Origin: Frigoribacterium sp. Leaf263
GTDB taxonomy: Bacteria > Actinomycetota > Actinomycetes > Actinomycetales > Microbacteriaceae
Assembly: GCF_001422285.1 (NCBI RefSeq)
Contig: NZ_LMMO01000003.1
Coordinates: 821,135 to 885,134, forward strand
DNA: 64,000 nucleotides
Reading direction: 5' to 3'
The notes beneath the pieces were generated by a model. It saw only the letters and a program-made list of their open reading frames with translations. It was not told the DNA's origin and searched no databases. Shown here piece after piece: positions 47,976 through 56,504 of this stretch (position 1 is the first letter of the stretch; every line of letters starts with the position of its first letter). A program made the translations under genes and the position numbers.

Positions 47976-49169
47976 GTGCAGACACCAGGACCTCGGATCA
48001 GGATCGACCGCGACACATCGCCGGAGGACGCCCTGCCGGCCGACCTCCTCGACCGGTTCCGGGCCCGTGCGGCGGTCGCGGACCGGGAGAACGCGTTCCC
48101 CGGCGAGGACCTCGCCGAGCTCCGCGAGCGGGGGTGGCTGCGCCTGTTCGTCCCGCAGGACCGAGGAGGCGCGGGTCTCGGACTCGAGCAGGTCGCGGCC
48201 CTGCAGACCCGCCTCGCCACGGCCGCCCCGGCCACCGCCCTCGCGGTCGGGATGCACCTGGTCTGGACGGGCTGCGCCGCCGTGCTGCGGGCGAGAGGCG
48301 ACGAATCGCTCGACTACGTCCTGGACGAGGCCGCCCGCGACGAGATCTTCGCCTTCGGCGTCAGCGAACCGGGCAACGACCTGGTCCTGTTCGATTCGGT
48401 CACCCGGGCGGAGCCGGACGACGACGGCGGCTACCGCTTCAGCGGGACGAAGATCTTCACCTCGCTGTCTCCTGTCTGGACCCGACTCGGGGTGTTCGGC
48501 CGCGACGACGCGGACCCGGGTCGACCGACGCTGGTGCACGGGTTCCTGAGGCGCGAGGACGGCGGCCACGAGTCGCTGGGCGACTGGGACACCATCGGCA
48601 TGCGCGCGACCCAGAGCCACACCACCCGACTCGACCGGGCACCCGTCGCCGCCTCGCGGATCGTCCGACGACTGCCCGTCGGCCCCTCGTCCGACCCCTT
48701 CGTCTTCGCGGTGTTCGCCGTCTTCGAGACCCTCGTCTCGGCCGTCTACCGGGGGATCGCACGACGCGCCGTCGAACTCGCGGTCGAGGCGGCCACCACG
48801 CGCACGTCGCGTCGCGCGGGCGGGGCGCCGCTGTCGTCCGACGCGGTGATCCGGTGGCGGATCGCGGACGCCGCCATCGCCCTCGACGGCATGGAACCGC
48901 AGGTGGACACGGTCGCCCGGGACGTGGACCGGCTGGTCGACCACGGGGCGGCCTGGTTCCCGCGCGTGGTCGGGTTGAAGACGCGGACGACCGAGACCGC
49001 GCGCGCCGTCGTCGACCAGGCCGTCGCCGTGACGGGCGGCGCGTCGTACCGGACGTCGTCCGAGCTCGGCCGACTGCAGCGCGACGTGCTAGCCGGGCGC
49101 TTCCACCCGTCGAGCACGGACTCGGCTCATGCGACGACGGCCGCCTGGCTGCTCGGTCCCGCCTCCTGA
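47976..49169 (+). CDS. Acyl-CoA dehydrogenase-superfamily flavoprotein
   Basis: A 397-residue protein of the acyl-CoA dehydrogenase fold. It shows the N-terminal helical domain, the middle beta-domain elements FGVSEPGNDLVLF and YRFSGTKIFTSLSPVWTRLGVFG, and the C-terminal bundle ending VTGGASYRTSSELGRLQRDVLAGRFHPSSTD. The GASYRTSSELxRxxRDVxAGxxHP ending resembles DszC/SfnB-like monooxygenases and other non-CoA members, so the substrate need not be a CoA ester. The catalytic Glu of true dehydrogenases is not identifiable by eye. No beta-oxidation genes adjoin. Start GTG 47976, leaderless. Confidence 0.83.
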   Translation: MQTPGPRIRIDRDTSPEDALPADLLDRFRARAAVADRENAFPGEDLAELRERGWLRLFVPQDRGGAGLGLEQVAALQTRLATAAPATALAVGMHLVWTGCAAVLRARGDESLDYVLDEAARDEIFAFGVSEPGNDLVLFDSVTRAEPDDDGGYRFSGTKIFTSLSPVWTRLGVFGRDDADPGRPTLVHGFLRREDGGHESLGDWDTIGMRATQSHTTRLDRAPVAASRIVRRLPVGPSSDPFVFAVFAVFETLVSAVYRGIARRAVELAVEAATTRTSRRAGGAPLSSDAVIRWRIADAAIALDGMEPQVDTVARDVDRLVDHGAAWFPRVVGLKTRTTETARAVVDQAVAVTGGASYRTSSELGRLQRDVLAGRFHPSSTDSAHATTAAWLLGPAS

Positions 49170-49193
49170 TCTCCGGATGTCGGAGGCCCGTGT

Positions 49194-49199
49194 GAGGAT
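49194..49199 (+). promoter_or_regulatory. -10-like GAGGAT for dinB
   Basis: GAGGAT ends 6 bases before GTG 49206. First base departs from TANNNT, so the call rests mainly on spacing. No LexA box recognised upstream. Confidence 0.3.
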
Positions 49200-49205
49200 G
49201 CACGG

Positions 49206-50504
49206 GTGAGCAAACAGGACGGCAGCGGGCGACTGGTCACCAGCCATCCCACCGACGACGCGACGGCTCCGATCCTCCACGTCGACATGGACGCCTTCTT
49301 CGCCTCGGTCGAACTGCTCGATCGCCCCGATCTGGTCGGTCAGCCGGTCGTGATCGGTCATCGGTCGGAGCGCTCGGTCGTCACGGCCGCGACGTACGAG
49401 GCACGGAAGTACGGCGTGAACTCCGCGATGCCCATGGCGATCGCGCTCCGGCGATGCCCGCAGGCCGTCGTCCTCGAGCCCCACGGCGAGAAGTACCGTC
49501 ACTACTCGTCGATCGTCATGTCGATGTTCGACGACGTCACGCCGATGGTCGAGCGGCTCGGCATCGACGAGGCCTTCCTCGACGTCTCGGGGTCCATCCG
49601 CCTGATGGGGTCGCCCTTCGAGATCGCGACCGAGCTCCGCCGCAGGGTGCACGACGAGACGGGACTGCACTGCAGCATCGGCGCCGCCTCCACGAAGTTC
49701 GTGGCGAAGCTCGCGTCGAGCGTCGCCAAGCCGGACGGCCTGCTCATCGTCCCTCACGACGAGACGCTCGGGTTCCTGCACCCGCGGCCGATCAGCGGGC
49801 TCTGGGGCGTCGGGGGCAAGACGGAGGAGACCCTGCTCAACCTCGGCCTGCGGACCATCGGCGATGTGGCCGCCGCACCCCTCGACACGCTCGTGCGGGC
49901 CGTGGGCCCGGCAGGCGGTGCGAAGCTGCACGCCCTCTCCTGGGGCCGCGACCCGCGGTCCGTCACGACGACGACCGAGGAGAAGAGCGTCGGGCACGAG
50001 GTCACGTTCTCGAGCGACGTGACCGACCCCGTCGAGATCCGTCGCGAGCTGCTGCGGCTCAGCGACAAGGTCGCCGTCCGTCTCCGTGCCGCCGGCATGA
50101 GCGGACGCACCGTCGTGCTGAAACTGCGGACCACCGACTTCGTCACCATCACGCGCTCGAAGACGCTCGCCGAACCCACGGATCTCGGTCGACGCATCTA
50201 CGACGAGGTGCGTTCGGTGTACGAGGCGACGGGCAAGCAGCACGAACGCATCCGGCTCGTGGGCGTCCGGGTCGAGCAGCTGGTGGCGGGTGCAGGGGGC
50301 GGCTTCTCGCTCGGGCTGTGGGACGACGACGCCGACTGGCGCGAGGCCGAGTCGACGATGGACGCCCTCCAGGCGAAGTTCGGTTCGGCGATGCTCACGC
50401 CGGCGTCGCTCCTCCGCCCCGGCAACGGTCGGCCGGGCCGGCGCCGCACGGGCGCTTCGCCGGTCGAGCCGCCCGCCGACCCCGGGTACAGTGGGGTCGA
50501 GTGA
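49206..50504 (+). CDS. dinB: DNA polymerase IV (Y family)
   Basis: DinB copies past DNA lesions with low fidelity. The 432-residue product has the palm motif ILHVDMDAFFASVELLD (D27, D29), YEARKYGVNSAMPMAIALRRCP (fingers), GIDEAFLDVSGSI with the second acidic pair, and helix-hairpin-helix LWGVGGKTEETLLNLGLRTI; the little-finger domain follows. The C-terminus (PGNGRPGRRRTGASPVEPPADPGYSGVE) lacks an obvious beta-clamp QLxLF motif; the nearest candidate is FSLGLW at about 365. A 20-residue polar N-terminal extension precedes the palm. Stop overlaps the helicase start (GTGA), so the two are translated together. Confidence 0.93.
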   Translation: MSKQDGSGRLVTSHPTDDATAPILHVDMDAFFASVELLDRPDLVGQPVVIGHRSERSVVTAATYEARKYGVNSAMPMAIALRRCPQAVVLEPHGEKYRHYSSIVMSMFDDVTPMVERLGIDEAFLDVSGSIRLMGSPFEIATELRRRVHDETGLHCSIGAASTKFVAKLASSVAKPDGLLIVPHDETLGFLHPRPISGLWGVGGKTEETLLNLGLRTIGDVAAAPLDTLVRAVGPAGGAKLHALSWGRDPRSVTTTTEEKSVGHEVTFSSDVTDPVEIRRELLRLSDKVAVRLRAAGMSGRTVVLKLRTTDFVTITRSKTLAEPTDLGRRIYDEVRSVYEATGKQHERIRLVGVRVEQLVAGAGGGFSLGLWDDDADWREAESTMDALQAKFGSAMLTPASLLRPGNGRPGRRRTGASPVEPPADPGYSGVE

Positions 50505-52360
50505 GCACAGCTAGCGTGGACGACCCCTCGGGGCGCGACGACCCCCGCGGCGACAGCACCCTCGACCTCACGGACGTCGGCGTGTCCGCCGGCAACTCGG
50601 CCGCCGAGCACCTGTCTCCCGCCTTCCCCGAGCGAGCCGCCTGGGGCACCGCGGCCAAGCTCCGTGCCTGGCAGGCCGAAGCCCTCGAACAGTACTTCGC
50701 GACCTCGCCGGTCGACTTCCTCGCGGCAGCCACACCGGGCGCGGGCAAGACGACCTTCGCTCTGCGACTCGCGACGGAGCTCCTCTCGCGCGAAATCGTC
50801 GACCGGGTCGTCGTCGTCGCCCCCACCGAGCACCTCAAGAGGCAGTGGGCGGACGCGGCCGATCGGGTGAATCTCCGTCTCGACCCGATGTTCAAGAACG
50901 CCGACGTGACCTTCGGCCGCCACTACCACGGTGTCGCCGTGACCTACGCGCAGGTGGGCATGAACCCCGAGGTGCACCGGGCTCTGACCGAGGCCGGTCG
51001 CACCCTCGTCATCCTCGACGAGGTGCACCACGGCGGCGACGCCCTCAGCTGGGGCGACGGCATCCGCGAGGCCTACGGCAAGGCGACGAGGCGGCTCTCC
51101 CTGACCGGCACCCCGTTCCGCTCCGACACCGCACCCATCCCGTTCGTCACGTACACGGCCGACGAGCAGGGCATCCGGACCTCCCGCTCCGACTACGCCT
51201 ACGGCTACGGCCGGGCTCTCGCCGACGGCGTCGTGCGCCCCGTGCTCTTCATGGCCTACGCCGGTCAGATGCGCTGGCGGACCCGCATGGGCGACGAGAT
51301 GAGCGCCTCCCTCGGCGAGGCCGTCACCAAGGACATCACGGCGCAGGCCTGGCGCACGGCGCTCTCGCCTCAGGGCGACTGGATCCCGGCCGTGCTGTCC
51401 GCAGCCGACAAGAGGCTCACCGAGGTCCGGCGCGGCGTCCCCGACGCCGGCGGGCTCGTGATCGCGACCGACCACACCGCCGCCCGCCAGTACGCGGCCG
51501 TGCTGCAGAGGATCACGGGGGAGCGCCCCACGGTCGTCCTCTCGGACGAGAAGGCGGCCAGCGACCGGATCCAGGCGTTCTCGGACAGCGACAGCCGGTG
51601 GATGGTGGCGGTCCGGATGGTGTCGGAGGGCGTCGACGTGCCTCGGCTCGCCGTCGGCGTTTACGCGACCTCCGCCTCGACCCCGCTGTTCTTCGCCCAG
51701 GTCGTCGGCCGGTTCGTCCGAGCCCGTCGCCGCGGCGAGACGGCCTCGATCTTCCTGCCGAGCGTGCCGAGTCTCATGGCCCTGGCTGGGCAGCTCGAAC
51801 TCGAGCGCGATCACGCCCTCGACCGGCCGACCACGGCCGACGACGGCATCTTCGCCCCCGAAGAGGACATGATGGCCGCCGCCAACCGCGAGGAGAAGGC
51901 CTCGAGTCTGCTCGAGCAGCAGCCGTTCGAGGCCCTCGATTCGCAGGCGTCGTTCGACCGGGTCCTCTACGACGGCGGCGAGTTCGGCACCGGTGGCGAG
52001 ATCGGCAGTCTCGAGGAGCTCGACTTCATCGGCATCCCCGGTCTGCTGGAACCCGACCAGGTGCGCGATCTCCTCCGTCAGCGTCAGGCCACGCAGGCGC
52101 GCCGATCATCGAAGACGGGGATGCCGGCCGCGGCCGCCCCGATCGAGACCGCCCGACCGCTCTATCAGACCATCAAGGAGCAGCGTCAGGAGCTCAGCCG
52201 GCTGGTGTCCATCTGGTCGCGGCACTCGAACGAACCCCACGGCCTCATCCACGCGGACCTCCGTCGGATCAGCGGCGGCCCGTCGGTGGCTCAGGCCAGC
52301 ACGGAGCAGATCCAGAAGCGGATCGACGTGCTCCGGGGACGCATCGGCAACCGCAAGTAG
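50501..52360 (+). CDS. SF2 DEAD/DEAH-type helicase, RadD-like
   Basis: A 619-residue superfamily 2 helicase. A WQ-type motif (LRAWQAEALEQYF, 54-66) precedes Walker A AATPGAGKTT at 76-85. Motif II is LDEVHHGGDALSWGDG near 173, motif III SLTGTPFRSDT, and domain 2 shows MVSEGVDVPRL and FFAQVVGRFVRARRRGE (motif VI). The C-terminal 200 residues are charged (FAPEEDMMAAANREEKASSLLEQ) with a QIQKRIDVLRGRIGNRK end. Overall layout recalls the XPB/RadD group of repair helicases. GTG 50501 overlaps the dinB stop. Coupling with a translesion polymerase supports a role in damage tolerance; that is inference. Confidence 0.88.
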   Translation: MSTASVDDPSGRDDPRGDSTLDLTDVGVSAGNSAAEHLSPAFPERAAWGTAAKLRAWQAEALEQYFATSPVDFLAAATPGAGKTTFALRLATELLSREIVDRVVVVAPTEHLKRQWADAADRVNLRLDPMFKNADVTFGRHYHGVAVTYAQVGMNPEVHRALTEAGRTLVILDEVHHGGDALSWGDGIREAYGKATRRLSLTGTPFRSDTAPIPFVTYTADEQGIRTSRSDYAYGYGRALADGVVRPVLFMAYAGQMRWRTRMGDEMSASLGEAVTKDITAQAWRTALSPQGDWIPAVLSAADKRLTEVRRGVPDAGGLVIATDHTAARQYAAVLQRITGERPTVVLSDEKAASDRIQAFSDSDSRWMVAVRMVSEGVDVPRLAVGVYATSASTPLFFAQVVGRFVRARRRGETASIFLPSVPSLMALAGQLELERDHALDRPTTADDGIFAPEEDMMAAANREEKASSLLEQQPFEALDSQASFDRVLYDGGEFGTGGEIGSLEELDFIGIPGLLEPDQVRDLLRQRQATQARRSSKTGMPAAAAPIETARPLYQTIKEQRQELSRLVSIWSRHSNEPHGLIHADLRRISGGPSVAQASTEQIQKRIDVLRGRIGNRK

Positions 52361-52423
52361 CCCCTGCGCCGCCGTGATCCGCCCCGGATCCGCTTGACCG
52401 GCTTCTCGGGCCGGGGCTCGCGC

Positions 52424-52444
52424 CGGACCCTGCCCCGGGGTCCG
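52424..52444 (+). terminator. Short hairpin after the helicase gene
   Basis: CGGACCC (52424-52430) pairs with GGGTCCG (52438-52444). It precedes the -10-like TACGAT of the next gene by 2 bases, so it may end dinB-helicase transcripts or modulate the next promoter. Weak. Confidence 0.35.
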
Positions 52445-52446
52445 CG

Positions 52447-52452
52447 TACGAT
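52447..52452 (+). promoter_or_regulatory. -10-like TACGAT for the small gene at 52459
   Basis: TACGAT ends 6 bases before ATG 52459. GGGGG lies between but abuts the start codon, too close to be a ribosome site. Confidence 0.45.
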
Positions 52453-52458
52453 CGGGGG

Positions 52459-52713
52459 ATGCTCGATCCGCTCGGAGAACGTCGCTGGGTCGTCCGTCGC
52501 GAAGACGGTTCCGCCCCGTTGGCGCTCGTGGAGCGGTTCGGCGGGGGTTACCGACTGACGCGGTGGTCCATCGTCGAGAGAGAGCAGCGCCCCCTCGGGG
52601 TCTTCACGTCGGCGGAGCAGGCCGAGACCGCCTGGTGGCGGCATCTCGACCGAGACCACGGTCACCGCAGCGGCAGCACCTCGGCGAGGGCGAGACGCCT
52701 CGGCGAGGACTGA
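52459..52713 (+). CDS. Small hypothetical protein
   Basis: An 84-residue protein that I do not recognise. It reads RRWVVRREDGSAPLALVERF, GGGYRLTRWSIVEREQRPLG, VFTSAEQAETAWWRHLDRD and a basic tail SGSTSARARRL. Alternating strands followed by a helix (SAEQAETAWWRHL) suggest a small compact alpha-beta fold. The -10-like hexamer at the leaderless distance and codon use with strong third-position GC support it as real. It overlaps the 3' end of the convergent gene by 52 bases. Function unknown. Confidence 0.65.
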   Translation: MLDPLGERRWVVRREDGSAPLALVERFGGGYRLTRWSIVEREQRPLGVFTSAEQAETAWWRHLDRDHGHRSGSTSARARRLGED

Positions 52714-53228
52714 ATGCGCTCCCGTCTCGCCCCTCCGCCGATGTCCCGGCTCAGGCCGCCCTGATCCGCCCTCGACGACGCGCCCGCGATCGACGCGGAC
52801 GCCGCGGACGCCGGTAACGCCGGCGCCACCACCCAGGGGCGGACGCCGACGTCGGTGCAGCCCAGCACGGAGCGGACGACGAGCCCCGGCGACGAGTCGA
52901 GCGTGCTGAGGGACTCGCACCACGCCCTGTCCGAATCGTTCGGCTCTGCCCCACCCGGGCGTTCGATGACGAACGACACCCAGGCGACCTCGAACTCGGC
53001 GACCACCGCCTCCAGGGCACGGCCCCATGCGAGGACGGCCGACCGCGACGGCCGCTCGGGGATCCCCTCGAGGGGGACCATCATCGGGAGCTGCACGTCA
53101 TCGCGGTCGAAGAACAGCGTCCACAGCTGACGGCGGACGGCCACGGGCAGCAGCTCGGCCACCCGATCGGCGAGATCGTGAACGCTCGAGACGGGCAGAT
53201 GGGCGGGTGAGGGAGGGCGGCAGGTCAT
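52662..53228 (-). CDS. Hypothetical protein with a helical DUF-like N-terminal domain
   Basis: A 188-residue unknown. The first 130 residues look like a folded domain: SSVHDLADRVAELLPVAVRRQL, LFFDRDDVQLPMMVPLEGIP, WGRALEAVVAEFEVAWVSFV and LSTLDSSPGLVVRSVLG. The last 55 are low-complexity (Ala/Ser/Arg) and overlap the convergent gene by 52 bases, so the true end may be frayed or a frame error may exist. ATG 53228 is chosen because CAGGCT ends 6 bases before it (leaderless pattern). Similar proteins occur in related actinobacteria, I believe, but I cannot name a family. Confidence 0.6.
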   Translation of the reverse strand: MTCRPPSPAHLPVSSVHDLADRVAELLPVAVRRQLWTLFFDRDDVQLPMMVPLEGIPERPSRSAVLAWGRALEAVVAEFEVAWVSFVIERPGGAEPNDSDRAWCESLSTLDSSPGLVVRSVLGCTDVGVRPWVVAPALPASAASASIAGASSRADQGGLSRDIGGGARRERIQSSPRRLALAEVLPLR

Positions 53229-53358
53229 GGCTTCAGCCTGCCGGGGGCCTGCAGCTGATCGGAGCCGCTCCACAGCCCGGGTCGCTCTCCGTGCCCGGCC
53301 TTCTGATGGGGAGGGATCATGGCCCTCTCGCCGGACGACCGTGCCACGACACCGGCCG

Positions 53359-54402
53359 TCAGGGACGCGTGACGAACCCCTTCTCGATCATCCAGTCGAA
53401 GGCCACGTCGGCCGGCTCCTCCCCTTCGACGTCGACCCTGAGATTGAGACCACGGAGCTCCTCGTCGGTGAGCTCGGGCGAGATCAGGTCGAACACGTCG
53501 GCCAGTTCGGGGTACGTCTCGAGCGTCGCGGTCGACAGCACCGGGGCCGCGTTGTAGGCGGGGAAGAACCCCTGGTCATCTTCGAGGACGGTGAGGTCGA
53601 GGGCGTCGATGCGACCGTCGGTGGTGAAGATCTCGCCGAAGTTGCAGTTGCCGCGATCGGTCGCCTCGTAGACGGTGCCGGTGTCGAGGATGCTCACGTT
53701 GCTCGTCGGCACCCCGTCCGGAGCGCCCAGCTCGAGGCCGTACCTCTCGAGCATGGGCTTGAAGCCGTCGGCACGACTGTTGAACTCGGCCTCGACGCAG
53801 AACGTGCGCTGCTCGACGGGGAGTGCGGCGATGTCCGAGAGCGTGGCGACGTCGCCCAGCTCGGCCACCGCCTCCGATCGGACGGCCATGGCGTACGTGT
53901 TGTTCAGGGGCGCCGGCTCCAGCCAGGTCAGGCCGTTGGCCGTGTCCGCGTCGCGGACCGCCTCGTACTGCTCCTGCTGGTCGGGGATGCCCGCGGCCTC
54001 GCCGAGGTAGGTCAACCAGGCCGTGCCCGTGTACTCGTACGTCATGTCGGCGTCGCCGTCGAGCATGAGCTGTCGGACGGCGACGCTGCCCGGCACGTTC
54101 GTGAGGTCGGTCACCTCGAAGCCCGCGGCCTGTGCCGCGAGGACGGCGATCTTGCCGAGGACGAGCTGCTCGGTGAAGTTCTTGGCGGTCACCGTGAGCG
54201 CCGCGTCGTCGGGCAGGCCCTCGATCGCCTCGATCGACCCGGGCGCCACGGCGGGCACGAAGGCGGTGGCGGGCTGCAGGCCGCACCCGGCGAGCCCGGC
54301 CACCGTCGCTGCGGCGAGCACGCCCGCGAGAGCGCCGCGGACGGCCGGCCGACGGTGGATGCGCGAGGTCGATGAGCGCGGGCGGGAGTCGTGATGGACC
54401 AC
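53359..54402 (-). CDS. Osmoprotectant-type ABC transporter substrate-binding lipoprotein
   Basis: A 347-residue binding protein of the OpuC/OsmF (quaternary amine, type IV periplasmic-binding-fold) family. A basic N-terminus and hydrophobic segment lead to the lipobox LAGC with C40, so it is anchored to the outer face of the membrane. Family elements: VTAKNFTEQLVLGKIAVLAAQ (the KNFTEQ signature), GDADMTYEYTGTAWLTYLG (the Tyr/Asp region) and CNFGEIFTTDGRIDALDL. The start is GTG 54402, 3 bases after the permease stop. Last gene of a four-gene operon. Likely ligands are glycine betaine, choline or carnitine, not determined here. Confidence 0.92.
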   Translation of the reverse strand: MVHHDSRPRSSTSRIHRRPAVRGALAGVLAAATVAGLAGCGLQPATAFVPAVAPGSIEAIEGLPDDAALTVTAKNFTEQLVLGKIAVLAAQAAGFEVTDLTNVPGSVAVRQLMLDGDADMTYEYTGTAWLTYLGEAAGIPDQQEQYEAVRDADTANGLTWLEPAPLNNTYAMAVRSEAVAELGDVATLSDIAALPVEQRTFCVEAEFNSRADGFKPMLERYGLELGAPDGVPTSNVSILDTGTVYEATDRGNCNFGEIFTTDGRIDALDLTVLEDDQGFFPAYNAAPVLSTATLETYPELADVFDLISPELTDEELRGLNLRVDVEGEEPADVAFDWMIEKGFVTRP

Positions 54403-54405
54403 GGG

Positions 54406-55182
54406 TCAGAGTCCCTTCGGCCGGGCGACGTGTTCGACGAGTCGCCCCAGCCAGTCGATGAGCAGGGCCAGCAGGGCGATGAGGATCGCGCCCGAGACGA
54501 GGACCCGGGGGAGGAACAGATTGACGCCGGTCGTGATGAGGAGCCCGAGCCCGCCCGCCCCGATGAACGTGGCGAGGGCGGCCGAACCGACGAGGAGGAC
54601 GAGGGCGGTGCGGATGCCCGACAGCATCACCGGCACGGCGAGGGGCAGCTCGACCCTGAGCAGCACCGAGAAGGCGCTCATGCCCATCCCTCGTCCCGCC
54701 TCGACGAGTCGGGAGTCGACGCTCTGCAGACCGATCATCGTGTTGCGGAGCACCGGCAGGACGGCGTAGAGCACGAGGGCCACGACCGCTGCTCGGAACT
54801 CGAAGCCGAGCCAGAACGCCAGGAGGACGATGAGGCCGATCGCGGGGGCCGCCTGTCCGAAGTTCGCGACGGCGAGCACGCCCCCGCTGATCTTGACGAA
54901 GGGACGACGCGTGAGCAGGATCCCGAGGGGGATCGCGATCACGAGCACGATCAGCGCCGAGACGAAGGTCAACGAGAGGTGCTCGCTCATCAGCGACACC
55001 AGGGTGTCCGGGTTGAGCGTCGTCCGTTCGCCGGCGCTGAGGTCCGCTGCCGACAGCCAGACGGCGAAGGCCCCGAAGCCGAGGAGGACCGCCACCGGTT
55101 GCGGGACGAGCCCCAGCCAGGTCGGACGGTGTGCGCGACTCGACCCCGCGCCGGCGGTGCCGACTGCGGTGGCCGCGCTCAC
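54406..55182 (-). CDS. Osmoprotectant-type ABC transporter permease (second permease)
   Basis: A 258-residue membrane protein of the ProW/OpuCB type with about six helices. The EAA loop for the ATPase is LVEAGRGMGMSAFSVLLRVELPLAVPVMLSGI, within which G-rich EAGRGMG is visible. N-terminal 25 residues are polar and Ala/Gly-rich. The second helix group starts LTFVSALIVLVIAIPLGI. The gene is coupled to the ATPase upstream (overlap of 4 bases) and to the binding protein downstream. It forms a heterodimeric channel with the permease at 56491. Confidence 0.92.
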   Translation of the reverse strand: MSAATAVGTAGAGSSRAHRPTWLGLVPQPVAVLLGFGAFAVWLSAADLSAGERTTLNPDTLVSLMSEHLSLTFVSALIVLVIAIPLGILLTRRPFVKISGGVLAVANFGQAAPAIGLIVLLAFWLGFEFRAAVVALVLYAVLPVLRNTMIGLQSVDSRLVEAGRGMGMSAFSVLLRVELPLAVPVMLSGIRTALVLLVGSAALATFIGAGGLGLLITTGVNLFLPRVLVSGAILIALLALLIDWLGRLVEHVARPKGL

Positions 55183-56504
55183 GATCGCCCCTCGGACGAG
55201 GCCGGGGTCTCAGCGCCGGTCGACCCGGGCTCGTCGACCGGTCCCGGCCCGCCCGAGGGCCGGGCGTCGCGCGCCGTGACGTCGACCACGTCGAGCTGGC
55301 CCGTGTTGGTGCCGACGGGCGTGTACTCGGCGGCCACGGCGGCCGCCTTCCGGGCACGGGTGATCGCCTCCATGACGACCTCGACCGTGATGACGCCGAT
55401 GAACGAGTCACGGCGCCCGGTCACGAGCGCGGCCCCCGCGCTCGAGACGAGCATGGTGTCGAGCGCGTCGTTCAGGGTCGCCCCGCTGCCGATCACCGGG
55501 AGGTCGGCGTCGACGGTCGCGGCGACGGTGTCGACGCGCGAGAGCCGGCGCGTCGACGGCCAGGCGATGGGCCGGTTGCGCTCGTCGACGACGACGACGT
55601 GGTTGTGCCCGGCGGCCTTCGCCCGGGCGAGCACCTCAGCACCGGACTCGCCCGGGGACGCGACGACCGCCTCCTCGAGATCGACGTCGCCGACCCGGGA
55701 CAGCGTCAGCTGCTTGAGCCCGGCGCCGGAGCCGATGAAGTTCTCGACGAACTCGTTCGCCGGCTCGGCGAGGATCCGCTCGGGGGTGTCGTACTGCACG
55801 ATGTGCGCCCCCTCCGAGAACACGACGATCCAGTCGCCCAGCTTGACCGCCTCGTCGAAGTCGTGCGTCACGATGACGATGGTCTTCTGCAGCTCGTGCT
55901 GGATGTTGATGAGCTCGTCCTGAAGACGCTGCCGCGTGATCGGGTCGACGGCCCCGAACGGCTCGTCCATGAGCAGCACCGGCGGATCCGCGGCCAGGGC
56001 CCGGGCGACGCCGACGCGCTGCTGCTGCCCACCCGAGAGCTCGCGGGGGAATCGATCGCGATAGGTCTCCGGGTCGAGCGACACCAGCTCGAGCAGTTCG
56101 TCGACGCGGGCGGCGATGCGCTCCTTCGACCAGCCGAGCATCTTCGGAACGATGCCGATGTTCGTCGCGACGGTCATGTGCGGGAACAGCCCGCCGGCCT
56201 GGATGACGTAGCCGATCCGACGGCGCAGATCATCACCGTCGATGTCCGTCACGTCGTCGTCCCCGAGCACGATCCGCCCCTCGGTGGGCTCGATGAGGCG
56301 GTTGATCATCTTCAACGTGGTCGTCTTGCCGCAACCGGACGGGCCGACGAGCATGACGATCTTGCCGGCGGGGATCTCCAACGTGATCCCGTCGACGGCC
56401 GGCCTCGTCTGGCCGGGGTACCGCTTGGTGACCTGCTCGAGGCGGATCGCCTTGCCCGAGACCTCTCCGGTCGACGAGACGGCGGGGGAGTCAGTTCTGG
56501 ACAC
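55179..56504 (-). CDS. Osmoprotectant-type ABC transporter ATPase with CBS domains
   Basis: A 441-residue ATPase of the ProV/OpuCA group. Walker A VGPSGCGKTTT is at 53-63, Q-loop YVIQAGGLFPHMTV, signature LSGGQQQRVGVARALA, Walker B VLLMDEPFGAVDP and switch His IVIVTHDFDEA. After about residue 260 come two CBS domains (GHNHVVVVDERNRPI and SSAGAALVTGRRDSFIGVITVE regions), which in OpuA sense ionic strength. The tail (DVTARDARPSGGPGP...) is low-complexity. It overlaps the upstream permease by 14 bases. The CBS pair supports an osmotic control role. Confidence 0.93.
   Translation of the reverse strand: MSRTDSPAVSSTGEVSGKAIRLEQVTKRYPGQTRPAVDGITLEIPAGKIVMLVGPSGCGKTTTLKMINRLIEPTEGRIVLGDDDVTDIDGDDLRRRIGYVIQAGGLFPHMTVATNIGIVPKMLGWSKERIAARVDELLELVSLDPETYRDRFPRELSGGQQQRVGVARALAADPPVLLMDEPFGAVDPITRQRLQDELINIQHELQKTIVIVTHDFDEAVKLGDWIVVFSEGAHIVQYDTPERILAEPANEFVENFIGSGAGLKQLTLSRVGDVDLEEAVVASPGESGAEVLARAKAAGHNHVVVVDERNRPIAWPSTRRLSRVDTVAATVDADLPVIGSGATLNDALDTMLVSSAGAALVTGRRDSFIGVITVEVVMEAITRARKAAAVAAEYTPVGTNTGQLDVVDVTARDARPSGGPGPVDEPGSTGAETPASSEGRS

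Noticed and set aside
47976-49169. Assignment as a sulfur-compound monooxygenase (DszC) working with the LLM enzyme
   Set aside because: The C-terminal resemblance is suggestive, but the LLM gene is 8 kb away on the other strand and no sulfur-metabolism gene adjoins, so only the superfamily is called.
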